Shown here one piece after another: positions 16,601 through 30,033 of a DNA stretch of 64,000 nt. The stretch's first letter is position 1. Every line of letters begins with the position of its first letter. The DNA comes from Candidatus Zhuqueibacterota bacterium. Lineage in GTDB: Bacteria > Zhuqueibacterota > Zhuqueibacteria > Oceanimicrobiales > Oceanimicrobiaceae. The notes below the pieces were generated by a model, which saw only the letters and a list, made by a program, of their open reading frames with translations, was not told where the DNA came from and did no database searches. Location of the stretch: NCBI GenBank assembly GCA_029261995.1, contig JAJDAF010000058.1, positions 1 to 64,000 of the forward strand. The letters are read 5' to 3'. Both the position numbers and the translations under genes were made by a program.

Positions 16601-19036
16601 ATGCCTAGCAAGGACAAACCGTGCGCCGTCGTTTTCATGCTCTTCCTGGTCTGTTTTGCCCTGAACCAGAACCATCTCCCCGCTCAGGATCTCTTCATCA
16701 ACGAGTTCCTCGCTTCCAATAGCACGATTAGCCAGGACCCGGATTACCACAGCCACTCAGATTGGATCGAAATCTACAACCCCAGCACCATTGAGATGAA
16801 TGTCGCAGGATATCATCTCACGGACAACCTGGACACCACGAGATGGCAAATCCCCGCCGGAACAGTGATCCCCGGCCGCGGCTTTCTGGTGCTGTGGGCA
16901 GACGGTAAGAATGAGCGCCGAGCCGGTCATCACACGAATTTCAAGCTGAGCAAAGAGGGAGAAGAGATAGGCCTGTTCGACCGCTCGGGCGTGTTGATCG
17001 ATTCGGTGACGTATGGAATTCAGGCAACGGATATTTCACTCGGCCGCCAGCCGGATGGCATGGCGAGTTGGGTTCAGTTTGCACAACCGACGCCTGGCGC
17101 GGCCAATCTCACCAATGCCCACCTGCAAGCTGCGGCGCCGGAATTCTCCCTGACCAGTGGCTTTTATGCCGCGAGCCAAACCGTCACGCTCATGGCAACT
17201 GAGGCAAATGCCGAAGTCCGGTATACGCTGGATGGCAATGAGCCTTCTGAAACCTCGGCGCTTTACACGGGCGCTATTGCCATAGAGAGCCGCGCCGGCG
17301 ACCCCAACGTCTTCTCCGAAATCCTGACGAATCTGGACCCGCCGCCGTGGCTGCCGAATTGGGTCGGCCCCAGTGGCGAGGTTTTCAAAGCGACGGTCGT
17401 CAGGGCGCGAGCTTTCGTGGCAGGCAAGCAGCCGAGCGACATCGCAACCGCGACCTATTTTGTCGATGCGAATATTGCCGCGCGTTATCCGACAATCGCT
17501 GTCATTTCACTCGTTTCGGATTACAGGCATCTTTTCAGCGCAGTCAGCGGAATCTATGTGCCTGGCATCACCCATCAAACCGGGAACGAAGATTCCGGCA
17601 ATTACTTTCAGGATTGGGAGAAGCCGGCGCACATCGATTTTTTTGAGCCCGGCGGCCAACTCGGCTTTGCGCAGGATGTTGGCATCAAGATTCAGGGCGG
17701 CAGTTCGCCGGCCAGTCCGCAGAAAGGGCTGCACGTCATTGCGCGTAGCGAATACGGCAACAACCGGATTCGACATCCGATTTTCGCCAACAGCAAATCA
17801 AAGGCCGGCAAACTCACCAAATTCAAACGCTTCATGATCCGCGCGTGGGGCAGCACGATTCTCGCCGCCATGTTCAACGACGCTTACGGACAACGGCTTC
17901 TGGAAGAAAGCGATATGGATATTCAGGCTTATCGCCCGGCGGTTGTGTTCATCAACGGCGAGTACTGGGGTTTGCACGAACTCAGGGAGACAAACAAAAG
18001 CTCGTGGTACTACCAATTCCATTATGGCATCGACCGGCAGAATCCGGGTGTTGACATCCTGCAGCATGAAAAGTCAGGCAACGGCTCGTTTGCCCAGGTG
18101 GATGAGGGTGACGCCGTGCACTGGAATGCCATGATGAATTTTTTGAACACCCACGACATGAGTCAAAGCGAGAATTATGAGTACGTCAAAACCCAGATGG
18201 ATGTGGAGAATTTCATCGCGTACATCGGCCACTGCGCTTATGTCGGGAAATGGGATTGGCCCAACAACAACGACGCCAGTTGGCGCCCGAGAACGCCGGA
18301 TGGCAAGTGGCGCTGGATTCAATTTGACATGGAGACCGGCTTTGGCGTCGCGACCGGGCTGGGCGCGCAATTTGCCTTCCTGGGGCCGCAGTACAACATG
18401 CTCGAGCACACGATACATGGTCTCGACATCATCGATTTCGGGCGTTTCGGTCCTCATCCTGTACTGGCGCAGCTGGTTACAAACGATGCCTTCAATCGGG
18501 ATTTGGTGAGATGGTTCGATGCGCGCATGGCATCTGAATTTCATCCCGATACGATGAATGTCAAGCTTGACGAAATGGTGGCTGGACTGGCGCCCTACAT
18601 GCAGGAGTATCAGGAACGATGGCCCTTTGAAGGTCAGATTGGCGGAGACTGGCAACAGCAGATCGATGAAATAAGGCACTACATCAGCGAGCGACCCGCC
18701 TTTGTCAGACAGCACCTTCTCGAACAATTCGGCGATACTTCTTTGGCCGATGGCACAACCTCCGGGATTCCGGACGAGTTCAGACTTCTGCAGAACTACC
18801 CCAATCCGTTCAATCCCACCACGACCATCAGCTACGAGTTGCCGAACGCGAGCGACGTCACCATTACCATCTTCAACATCGCGGGACAGGAAATCGCCCG
18901 ACTGCAGGAAGGGCGCAAAGCCGCAGGACGCCACGCGGCAACCTGGGATGCCGGAGTCAGCCCGAGTGGCGTTTACTTCTACGAAATCAAGGCTGGGGAT
19001 TTCATCGCTGCCCGAAAGATGTTGCTGGTCAGGTGA
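16601..19036 (+). CDS. Secreted LTD-CotH protein with T9SS sorting domain
   Basis: 811 aa. Signal peptide ends near LPAQD; lamin-tail domain about 28-165 (LFINEFLASNSTISQD); chitobiase-like repeat about 175-290 with a long insert (VRYTLDGNEPS); CotH kinase-like domain about 290-700 including IKIQGGSSPASPQKG, FINGEYWGLHELRE and FDMETGFG near 575; sorting domain from about 727. It is a shorter paralogue of the preceding 1796-aa protein, whose beta-helix and extra lamin-tail domains it lacks. The catalytic-loop spacing FDxETG differs from VDFDWG in the paralogue, which may matter for activity. No strong Shine-Dalgarno is visible. Confidence 0.87.
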   Translation: MPSKDKPCAVVFMLFLVCFALNQNHLPAQDLFINEFLASNSTISQDPDYHSHSDWIEIYNPSTIEMNVAGYHLTDNLDTTRWQIPAGTVIPGRGFLVLWADGKNERRAGHHTNFKLSKEGEEIGLFDRSGVLIDSVTYGIQATDISLGRQPDGMASWVQFAQPTPGAANLTNAHLQAAAPEFSLTSGFYAASQTVTLMATEANAEVRYTLDGNEPSETSALYTGAIAIESRAGDPNVFSEILTNLDPPPWLPNWVGPSGEVFKATVVRARAFVAGKQPSDIATATYFVDANIAARYPTIAVISLVSDYRHLFSAVSGIYVPGITHQTGNEDSGNYFQDWEKPAHIDFFEPGGQLGFAQDVGIKIQGGSSPASPQKGLHVIARSEYGNNRIRHPIFANSKSKAGKLTKFKRFMIRAWGSTILAAMFNDAYGQRLLEESDMDIQAYRPAVVFINGEYWGLHELRETNKSSWYYQFHYGIDRQNPGVDILQHEKSGNGSFAQVDEGDAVHWNAMMNFLNTHDMSQSENYEYVKTQMDVENFIAYIGHCAYVGKWDWPNNNDASWRPRTPDGKWRWIQFDMETGFGVATGLGAQFAFLGPQYNMLEHTIHGLDIIDFGRFGPHPVLAQLVTNDAFNRDLVRWFDARMASEFHPDTMNVKLDEMVAGLAPYMQEYQERWPFEGQIGGDWQQQIDEIRHYISERPAFVRQHLLEQFGDTSLADGTTSGIPDEFRLLQNYPNPFNPTTTISYELPNASDVTITIFNIAGQEIARLQEGRKAAGRHAATWDAGVSPSGVYFYEIKAGDFIAARKMLLVR

Positions 19037-19074
19037 GCATTAGCCGTTTGTCTCTTCCTGAAAAGTCATTGTCC

Positions 19075-20823
19075 TCATTTCAGCAGCACAAGCTTTTCTG
19101 TTTTACTAAAGCCCGGGACCTCAAGTCTGTAGGTATAGACGCCGCTTGCCAAACCCGTGGCATCGAACTCGACGATGTAGCTGCCGGTGGCCTCAAACCC
19201 GTCAACCAATACTTTGACTTCCCGACCAAGCATATCATAAACCTTGAGCGACACATGGGTTGCCACCTGCAGCAAATACTGAATCTTGGTTGTGGGGTTG
19301 AACGGATTTGGATAAGCTGGAAAGAGTCGAAAGCCCTGAGGGATAGCAATAGCTTTATCGCGGACCGATACCGGTTTCACGGAGGAGATGTCCATGATGC
19401 GCGGCAAGTGGTCGGAGGCCATGTTGGTATCGTCAGACAGCAGCCCGTATTGCTCAAGCTCACTGTCGGGCATGGCCAGAGTATTCAACACAAAGTGATT
19501 GCCAAGCTCGACGACGCTATCCGTAAATAGGATGTAGTCCAACTTTCCGGGGCTGAATGATTCGTTGTCATTTCTCCATGTATAACCCATGCGAATCGAC
19601 GTATGCCTGGAGAATAAGTCAGTCAACGCCGTATTATCCCAATCGGGTTGGAAGTCGCTCCCGAAATGGAACTCGTCTGTAATATCGCCCTCAACAAGGG
19701 TTCTGAGTTGCTGCGACGAGCCAACCAAATTGAAATCACCCAGATGAACAATCGGGGTATTGTCTGGCAGCGGGAAAGGCCCGTTGCCGGCACGCCAGTC
19801 CCGCAATACCATGATAATCTCATCGGCGTCTTGCTGGCGACTGACGTTGTTGCTGCAACATGCCAGATGTGAATTCATGAGCAACAGATTTGTTCCTAAC
19901 ACCGACTCCGCTTGCAGCAAGACCGCCATGGTTCGCCCTGAAGTAGTGAGCAAGGCCTGATTGAGCACCGGATACCTCGATACGACCAAATTGTTGTTGC
20001 CTAATCCGACACTATGCAGATCAGTTTCCTGCAACCAGGAAGCGATTAGCGCTCTTACCTGCTCGCCGCCCGCCTGTTCCTGAAAAGCCATAATGTCAGG
20101 GTCAAGCGCCTGAACGATGCGTTGAAATCGTTCTTGTCTGCCCGGACTTAAGATCCCGCTCCCCAGCGTGTTGTAGCTCAGCACTCTGACATGCTGTTCG
20201 TGCTGACGCTCCAGCGGAATCAGGTCTGGTGGCGCAACGAAAGTCGTGTCAATAGCATAGCGGACGCCGCCGGGTTGGTCGGGAATCAAATCTGCCTTGT
20301 CAGATGTTTCCAGGACAACAGCGACGGTATCAGGCGTTTGCATGGTGCCAGATGTCATCGCAATGCTGCTGAGGCTAAGCGCCAACTCAAATTCCTTTGC
20401 CGTAATCGTCGGAGCGCTTCGCAATACAATCTCAGCCTGTCCAATCGTCGCTTGTCCTGTGGCACTGTGATAAACGCCCTGCCGACAGCCAAAACACCAC
20501 TCCAACTCGGCCCCAATGCCATGAACAGCCAGGCCAGACTCGCTGTTGTTGTCGGTGTCGATGTAAAGGCGAATATCGTTGAAGTCCTGCAGCAGTTGTT
20601 CGCCATTGTGAAAACTGAATTTCAGAAAAAGGAAATCATTGTCATTGGCTATTTTGAGTTCAGCAACGTCTTCATCAATCCCGTCTCCGAGAATGTCAGA
20701 ATGGGCAACTGGAACGGAGTTCCAATCCTCGAATAGGCCATCGATTGTAATCGGGCTGCCAGACCAGCCATGAGTTGCCAGAAGGCCCAATGCAGCCGCC
20801 AGGATGATTAGCTTTGCTAACAT
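19075..20823 (-). CDS. Secreted endonuclease/exonuclease/phosphatase-family protein with T9SS sorting domain
   Basis: 582 aa from the internal ATG at 20823, chosen because a signal peptide (MLAKLIILAAALGLL) begins there behind AGAGG. Residues about 20-200 resemble a CBM9/DOMON-like beta domain (ITIDGLFEDWNSVPVAH). About 225-475 is an EEP fold with the expected residues: FQEQ, MNSHLACC, HLGDFNL, GKLDYILFTDS and ASDHLPRIMD. The sorting domain occupies the last ~85 aa. Likely an extracellular DNase or phosphodiesterase; the exact substrate is not readable. Convergent with the CotH gene, whose stop lies 38 bp away. Confidence 0.87.
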   Translation of the reverse strand: MLAKLIILAAALGLLATHGWSGSPITIDGLFEDWNSVPVAHSDILGDGIDEDVAELKIANDNDFLFLKFSFHNGEQLLQDFNDIRLYIDTDNNSESGLAVHGIGAELEWCFGCRQGVYHSATGQATIGQAEIVLRSAPTITAKEFELALSLSSIAMTSGTMQTPDTVAVVLETSDKADLIPDQPGGVRYAIDTTFVAPPDLIPLERQHEQHVRVLSYNTLGSGILSPGRQERFQRIVQALDPDIMAFQEQAGGEQVRALIASWLQETDLHSVGLGNNNLVVSRYPVLNQALLTTSGRTMAVLLQAESVLGTNLLLMNSHLACCSNNVSRQQDADEIIMVLRDWRAGNGPFPLPDNTPIVHLGDFNLVGSSQQLRTLVEGDITDEFHFGSDFQPDWDNTALTDLFSRHTSIRMGYTWRNDNESFSPGKLDYILFTDSVVELGNHFVLNTLAMPDSELEQYGLLSDDTNMASDHLPRIMDISSVKPVSVRDKAIAIPQGFRLFPAYPNPFNPTTKIQYLLQVATHVSLKVYDMLGREVKVLVDGFEATGSYIVEFDATGLASGVYTYRLEVPGFSKTEKLVLLK

Positions 20824-20844
20824 AATTCGATCCTCTTTTCTTTG

Positions 20845-20893
20845 CTTCGACAAGCTCAACCAACAGACTGATCGTCCCCTGGGCCTGTCGAAG
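20845..20893. repeat. Short inverted repeat (CTTCGACA...TGTCGAAG)
   Basis: An 8-bp inverted repeat separated by about 33 bases in the gap between two co-directional genes. It resembles the CTTCGACAAGCTC type of REP-like sequence found in many genomes. It may form an intercistronic hairpin. Confidence 0.4.
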
Positions 20894-20898
20894 GGATG

Positions 20899-23307
20899 TT
20901 ACTCATATTTCAATGCCGCAACCGGATTGGCCATGGCCGCCTTCAAAGACTGATAGCTAACAGTCAGCAATGCAATAACAATCGCCAATACTCCGGCAAG
21001 CACAAACATCCAGAGGCCAATATCAATCCGGTAGGCGAAATTCTGCAACCACCTGTTCATGGCGTACCAGGCAATCGGCCATGCTATGAGGTTGGATAAT
21101 ATAACCCACTTGGTGAAGTTCAGGCTGAGACGTCCGGTGATTCCTGCCACTGAAGCGCCCAGCACTTTGCGGATGCCGATTTCTTTTATCTTCCGGTCTG
21201 CAACAAATGACGACAACCCGAACAAACCAAGACAGGCAATGAATATTGCCAGGAAGGAAAAAATCGTGAATAGTTTCCTGGTTTGCATTTCATTGGCATA
21301 GAGATTACTGTAGTCTTCGTTTAGAAACGAATATTCGAATGGCATGTTTGGAGCGAAACGGTTCCATGTCTTCTCAACCTCTTCTATCGCCCCAGCCAGG
21401 TTTTCTGTGTTGAGTCGGATGGAGATGTAACGCTCCGTATTCTTGTAATAGCCACCAGACAGGAGCAAAGCCATGGGTCTGACTTTCTGATGCAGCGATT
21501 CATAGTGATAGTCTTTGATGACACCAACAACGGTGAAATCTCCCCTGCTACTTGCCCAGTTATTGACTTTTTTGCCGATTGGATCATCCCAACCCAAGAG
21601 TTCCACAGCTTTTTCGTTCAGAATGACGGCAGACGAGTCCGTCTCGAAATCATCTGAAAAGAATCTTCCCTGCGCCACTTCCAGCTTCAAGGTCTTGAGA
21701 AAATCGGTGTCACAAACACAAAGATTCAGGGTGAAGTTCTCGACACCTTCCGCCCCGAATCCGATATTGCTGAAACTTCTGCCTGGTAGTGTATTCGAGC
21801 CTGACACATCCGCGATGTCGCTTTGATTTCTTAAAACCTCCTTGAACGTATTGACGTTGCTGCCCAAGGTTCCCGGGTTCTTGACCACCAAAACTCGTTC
21901 CTTTTCGAATCCAAGTCTGGTACTCTGGAAGAGGTCCAGTTGTTGATAGACGGTCAGTGTACCTATCATCAGGAATATGGAGATGGAAAACTGCAGGACG
22001 AACAGTCCGTTTCTAATCCACGCACCGCTCTTGCCTTCGCTGGTCCGACCTTGTAACATGGTAATCGGTTTGAAAGACGACAGGATAAATGCGGGGTATG
22101 AACCTGAGACCAGACCGACAATAACGCCAAGGACAATCAAACAGGGAATGACAACCAGGTTGCCAAAGTACTGGGTCTCGATCTGCCTGCCGATCAGGTT
22201 TCTATAGCTGGGCAGAAGGAGTTCAACGATCAGGATTGCAACAGCCAGGGCCATCAAGCTCAACAAAACGGACTCGGTCAAGAATTGCCACCTGAGTTTG
22301 GTCTTGTCCGAACCCACTGTTTTCCTGATACCGACTTCCTTTGCCCGCAACGACGATTTCGCAGTCGAGAGGTTCATGAAATTGATGCAGGCGATCAGCA
22401 GAACAATGATGCTGATGATAAAAAACATGGTGACGTAGGTCTGGTTGCCATTGGCTTCAAACTCGCCATTGAGGTCAGAGTTCAAATGAATGGCAGTCAC
22501 AGGCTGTAAATAGTACTCCCAATAATTGCCCTTTGCCACCCACGCATCGAATCTCTCGCCACCCATGTATTTTCTGGTGAACTCCTTCAGCTTTTCTTCC
22601 AACCCTGCCTTTGACGTGCCCTCTCTCAAAACAATATAGGAAAGGAAGTTGTTGGATGACCAACCCGTGTCGTTGATGTATGTCGGAAAAGTGGTGAGCG
22701 ATGCCAGCATATCATATTGAAAGTGAGAATTGGGCGGTACGTTCTCTGATACGCCACTGATCTTTGAGTCAATTGTGCCTATGTCATCGCCATGATTGGC
22801 TTCAAGGATTCTTCCGACAACGTCAGTCCGTCCAAAGTATTTTAGTGCCGTGTTTTCCGTAATGACCACAGTATTGGGTTCGGTTAAAACTGTTGCCGGA
22901 TCTCCGTGAATCAGAGGGATGTTGAAGACCGCATAGAATGTCGAGTCAACGGCATAGAACTTTGACTCATAAAACGTCTTGTCATCTAAAGTAACAGGAA
23001 CTCTTCCCAGCTTTAGAAATTTCACGCCAGTCTCGATTTCAGGGTACTCCTCCAGAAGTTTCTGGAAGGTAATGGCTGAGGAATAGGTCTGGGCAATTTT
23101 GGTATCCCCGACCGATGCCCTGACAGCGACCCTGTAGATTCGATCCGCTCTCTTATGGAACGTGTCATAGCTGAGTTCAAAGCGAACAAAGAGGAAAATC
23201 AGAACGCTGCACGCTATGCCAATAGCAAGGCCAACAATATTAAGCAGGGACGAACCTTTGTGTCTGAGAATATTTCTCAGGGCGACTTTTAAGTAGCTCT
23301 TGAACAT
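20899..23307 (-). CDS. MacB/FtsX-type ABC transporter permease, orphan
   Basis: 802 aa. One N-terminal membrane helix (about 21-41, LLNIVGLAIGIACSVLIFLF) is followed by a large periplasmic MacB_PCD domain, an FtsX block of three helices (about 285-400), a second MacB_PCD domain, and a C-terminal FtsX block with the motif KEIGIRKVLGAS. This duplicated layout is typical of Bacteroidota-type permeases, often linked to lipoprotein or peptide export and mechanotransmission. No ATPase gene lies next to it, so its partner must be elsewhere. AAAGGAGAGATC precedes the ATG. Confidence 0.9.
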   Translation of the reverse strand: MFKSYLKVALRNILRHKGSSLLNIVGLAIGIACSVLIFLFVRFELSYDTFHKRADRIYRVAVRASVGDTKIAQTYSSAITFQKLLEEYPEIETGVKFLKLGRVPVTLDDKTFYESKFYAVDSTFYAVFNIPLIHGDPATVLTEPNTVVITENTALKYFGRTDVVGRILEANHGDDIGTIDSKISGVSENVPPNSHFQYDMLASLTTFPTYINDTGWSSNNFLSYIVLREGTSKAGLEEKLKEFTRKYMGGERFDAWVAKGNYWEYYLQPVTAIHLNSDLNGEFEANGNQTYVTMFFIISIIVLLIACINFMNLSTAKSSLRAKEVGIRKTVGSDKTKLRWQFLTESVLLSLMALAVAILIVELLLPSYRNLIGRQIETQYFGNLVVIPCLIVLGVIVGLVSGSYPAFILSSFKPITMLQGRTSEGKSGAWIRNGLFVLQFSISIFLMIGTLTVYQQLDLFQSTRLGFEKERVLVVKNPGTLGSNVNTFKEVLRNQSDIADVSGSNTLPGRSFSNIGFGAEGVENFTLNLCVCDTDFLKTLKLEVAQGRFFSDDFETDSSAVILNEKAVELLGWDDPIGKKVNNWASSRGDFTVVGVIKDYHYESLHQKVRPMALLLSGGYYKNTERYISIRLNTENLAGAIEEVEKTWNRFAPNMPFEYSFLNEDYSNLYANEMQTRKLFTIFSFLAIFIACLGLFGLSSFVADRKIKEIGIRKVLGASVAGITGRLSLNFTKWVILSNLIAWPIAWYAMNRWLQNFAYRIDIGLWMFVLAGVLAIVIALLTVSYQSLKAAMANPVAALKYE

Positions 23308-23528
23308 GATCTCTCCTTTTCAATCATCAATTCTGTAAGAATCAAGAGTCGTTGAGAATGATGTTAGTGTGATAAAGGCTAGCGTCAGTTTCAGTTGCCG
23401 GAAGGTTTCGTGCACACTTTCATACGTCCGGCACGGGCGTGAACTGATGAGTACAATTCCGCCGTAGGAAGACCTACGCGAATCTGTGTTTCAAAGATGC
23501 ATAGGAAGTACCAGCGAGAGGCGGTGAA

Positions 23529-23668
23529 ACATCCCCCTGATTTGTTCGCTGGACGCTTCACAAATCGTCCCCCTTGCAAGGGGGATTCTGTTTTGGTGCG
23601 CGTCCCAAGAATCTCCCTTTGAAGGGAGACAGGTTTTCGCTCGTCCAGAGCGAAAAGCAGAGGGATGT
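23529..23668. mobile_element. MITE-like element, copy 2 (inverted relative to copy 1)
   Basis: Reverse-complement copy of the element at 1701-1848, bounded by ACATCCCCCTG and AGAGGGATGT. It includes the same internal palindromes CCCCCTTGCAAGGGGG and CTCCCTTTGAAGGGAG and the same GCTTCACAAATCGTC block. The outermost GCCAG bases are not kept. Confidence 0.75.
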
Positions 23669-23736
23669 TGTCCCGAGATGAGAGATTGCACGTGAATCTC
23701 GCATCTGATGACTTGCCCAAGCGATCGCAAACACGC

Positions 23737-24663
23737 TTAAGCCCAATCCTGAATACCCAAGATTTCCAACACCTTCTCATACTGGTCGGTATTCAGCATC
23801 GGGAATCCTTCCTTGACCGCGTTTTTGTAGAGACGCTCGTCAAGCTGATTCGGTCTCAGGCGCTGGTCGGCGCGGCTCAGATCCAAAAGTGCGGGGATGT
23901 TGCGCTCGGTCAGCGCCACGGCTGCCTTGATGTTCGGTACGTACCACCCCGCAAAGCCAATCATGTGGTCGGGATCAACGCCGGCAGCCAACACCGACTC
24001 CAGGTCGGGCAAATCCAATGCCGGGATGAACGGAATGAAATAAACCAAATCGGGAGCGAGCGATTGATAAGCCTTGACGCTCTCAAGACCATAGGCGCTC
24101 ACGATAACCCGCGCCTCAGCACCATGCTCGCGAATCTTTGCCACCACGACCTCAGGCGAGCCATCTTTGAGATCGAGCCACAGCAAAGCGCCGTTGTTGC
24201 CCCAGGCGAGAAATTCATCAAACGTCGGCACCCGGAAGTCGGTGACTTTGCCCAGGGCGTCACGCAAACGCAATTGCGCGATCTGCCTGGCTGTCGCTGC
24301 ATTGACCGGACCGGAGCCTGTCGTGCCACGGTCCAGCGTCTTGTCATGCACGCAGACCAACTCCCCGTCGGCGGTGAGCCGGACGTCGATTTCAATCATC
24401 GCTGGTCCGGTGCGCACCACTTTGGCGGCGGATTCAATGGCGCATTCCGGCCACCTGCCTTGCGGTGAATAACCCGCCCGGTGCGCCATCAACAAAGGCT
24501 GAGTCAGCGCATCAAGCCGGGTGTAGCGGGCAAGGTCTCCCGGAGAAGAGAAACGCTTTACGAACAGGCGTTCCGCCGGCTTGGTTTGGGTTGCCAAGAC
24601 ATCGAGCAAAGATATGCCTGCCAGCGTTGCTACGCCTGCTTTCATGAATTCGCGGCGGTTCAC
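23737..24663 (-). CDS. Glycerophosphodiester phosphodiesterase
   Basis: 308 aa if started at GTG 24663, where CAGGAAC lies upstream and a twin-arginine-like signal NRREFMKAGVATLAGISLL begins; an in-frame TTG at 24711 is the longer alternative. The GDPD fold carries the catalytic HR (LLMAHRAGYSP), E-I-D (MIEIDVRLTADG) and H-D (CVHDKTLDRGTTG) motifs. It would hydrolyse glycerophosphodiesters in the periplasm or at the surface. It lies 69 bp downstream of the TIR-CHAT gene on the same strand, so co-transcription is possible though a functional link is not evident. Confidence 0.85.
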   Translation of the reverse strand: MNRREFMKAGVATLAGISLLDVLATQTKPAERLFVKRFSSPGDLARYTRLDALTQPLLMAHRAGYSPQGRWPECAIESAAKVVRTGPAMIEIDVRLTADGELVCVHDKTLDRGTTGSGPVNAATARQIAQLRLRDALGKVTDFRVPTFDEFLAWGNNGALLWLDLKDGSPEVVVAKIREHGAEARVIVSAYGLESVKAYQSLAPDLVYFIPFIPALDLPDLESVLAAGVDPDHMIGFAGWYVPNIKAAVALTERNIPALLDLSRADQRLRPNQLDERLYKNAVKEGFPMLNTDQYEKVLEILGIQDWA

Positions 24664-24732
24664 AAGATGTTCCTGTTCATGAAATGTCAGCTCTCTGCTG
24701 GTGGGCGACAACGCCTCGACCAGCGTTGTTCC

Positions 24733-29136
<4,404 letters not shown>

Positions 29137-29230
29137 TCAAGCTCATTCATCGATCCACTGACAAGTAGACCCGGGAATTTCGAATACCGCGTTATACCTA
29201 CCATAGCATGCCTGCTTCTGTCGTGGATAG

Positions 29231-29366
29231 CAATAGGAGTTCGCATCCCCTCGCGCCTGAAATCGGTTGGTCACTGATGATGGATAGGAGACGGTTCAGG
29301 GACGACCAAAACAATTTAGACAACCCTGCCAGACATGTCAAGCAGAAAGTTGCGTCCCGGAAACAT
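29231..29366. repeat. Dispersed conserved module, copy 2
   Basis: Homologue of 331-466 in the same orientation, again followed on its right by a 21-bp array. On the minus strand it encodes TFCLTCLAGLSKLFWSSLN in the frame matching copy 1. It lies 130 bp upstream of the TIR-CHAT start codon, so any promoter for that gene lies in or beside this module. Confidence 0.75.
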
Positions 29367-29439
29367 AGCCGCCATGTACAGTGTCCAAGAGCGGTTCTGC
29401 CTGCAGCCCCAAGCCGCCACAGTCTCAGATGACTTCCCG

Positions 29440-29670
29440 AGGGCCAAAGCTGTCTCCCCAAGAGCCTAAGCTGTCTCCCCAAGCGCCAAAGTTGTCTCCC
29501 CAAGCACCGAAGCTGTCTCCCCGAGCGCCAAAGTTGTCTCCCCAAGAGCCAAAGTTGTCCCCCCAAGCACCGAAGCTGTCTCCCCAAGCGCTAAAGTTGT
29601 CTCCCCAAGCACCGAAGCTGACTCCCCGAATGCCCAAGCTGTCTCCCCGCGAGCCAACGTTGTTTCCCTG
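29440..29670. repeat. 21-bp tandem array, 11 units (array 2)
   Basis: Eleven exact 21-base units, beginning at 29440 and every 21 bases to 29650. A typical unit is AGAGCCAAAG followed by TTGTCTCCCCA. Units alternate between GCGCCAAAGTTG and GCACCGAAGCTG variants, suggesting two-unit duplication events. All six frames read as seven-residue repeats (APKLSPQ on the plus strand; LGRQLWL and WGDSFGA on the minus strand). Array 1 shares the unit length, the unit count and the GAGCCAA core. Confidence 0.9.
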
Positions 29671-29813
29671 CGGGGAGTGTCAGAAACTTTGTGTAACTTC
29701 TGGATGTGGGAGGGTCACAACACAAGCGGCAGGCGGAGACGGTCCAAACGGTCATGTCGCCAGCATGGCTCTTGGGATTCCGAAGGGGGCTGGCGGTCAG
29801 GTCATATTGCAGT

Positions 29814-29846
29814 AAAGCCTTCCAGGTGCTGGCTCTGGAAGGCTTT
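29814..29846. terminator. Perfect 12-bp hairpin
   Basis: AAAGCCTTCCAG / CTGGAAGGCTTT around a 9-base loop, with no T-tract. It could be a transcript end or a REP-type repeat; no gene clearly ends here. Confidence 0.4.
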
Positions 29847-29859
29847 CGGATTGCCATAT

Positions 29860-30000
29860 CACCCCTCTGGGGTTTGACTTTTTTTGTCTCTGACCTGCTA
29901 TAAATACACCACCCCTATCGGGGTTTTAGGCTCAATAACCGCGTAGCGGTGGAATGTTTATAGAAGATCGAATACAAGAATGATTAACCCCAGAGGGGTG
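29860..30000. mobile_element. 141-bp element with perfect 15-bp terminal inverted repeats
   Basis: CACCCCTCTGGGGTT at 29860-29874 is matched by AACCCCAGAGGGGTG at 29986-30000. The interior includes CACCCCTATCGGGGTTTTAGG and a short palindrome ACCGCGTAGCGGT. There is no coding capacity. It looks like a MITE or a REP-type intergenic repeat. Confidence 0.6.
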
Positions 30001-30033
30001 ACACATTAGTTCACTAACTAACAAATCACGACA

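Noticed and set aside
20899-23307. FtsX cell-division protein or complete MacAB exporter
   Set aside because: Length and duplicated periplasmic domains fit a MacB-like permease, but no ATPase domain or MacA gene is present.
29381-29815. Plus-strand 144-aa frame rich in APKLSPQ repeats as a real protein
   Set aside because: All frames are open across a 21-bp array, there is no ribosome-binding site, and the frame outside the array resembles no protein.
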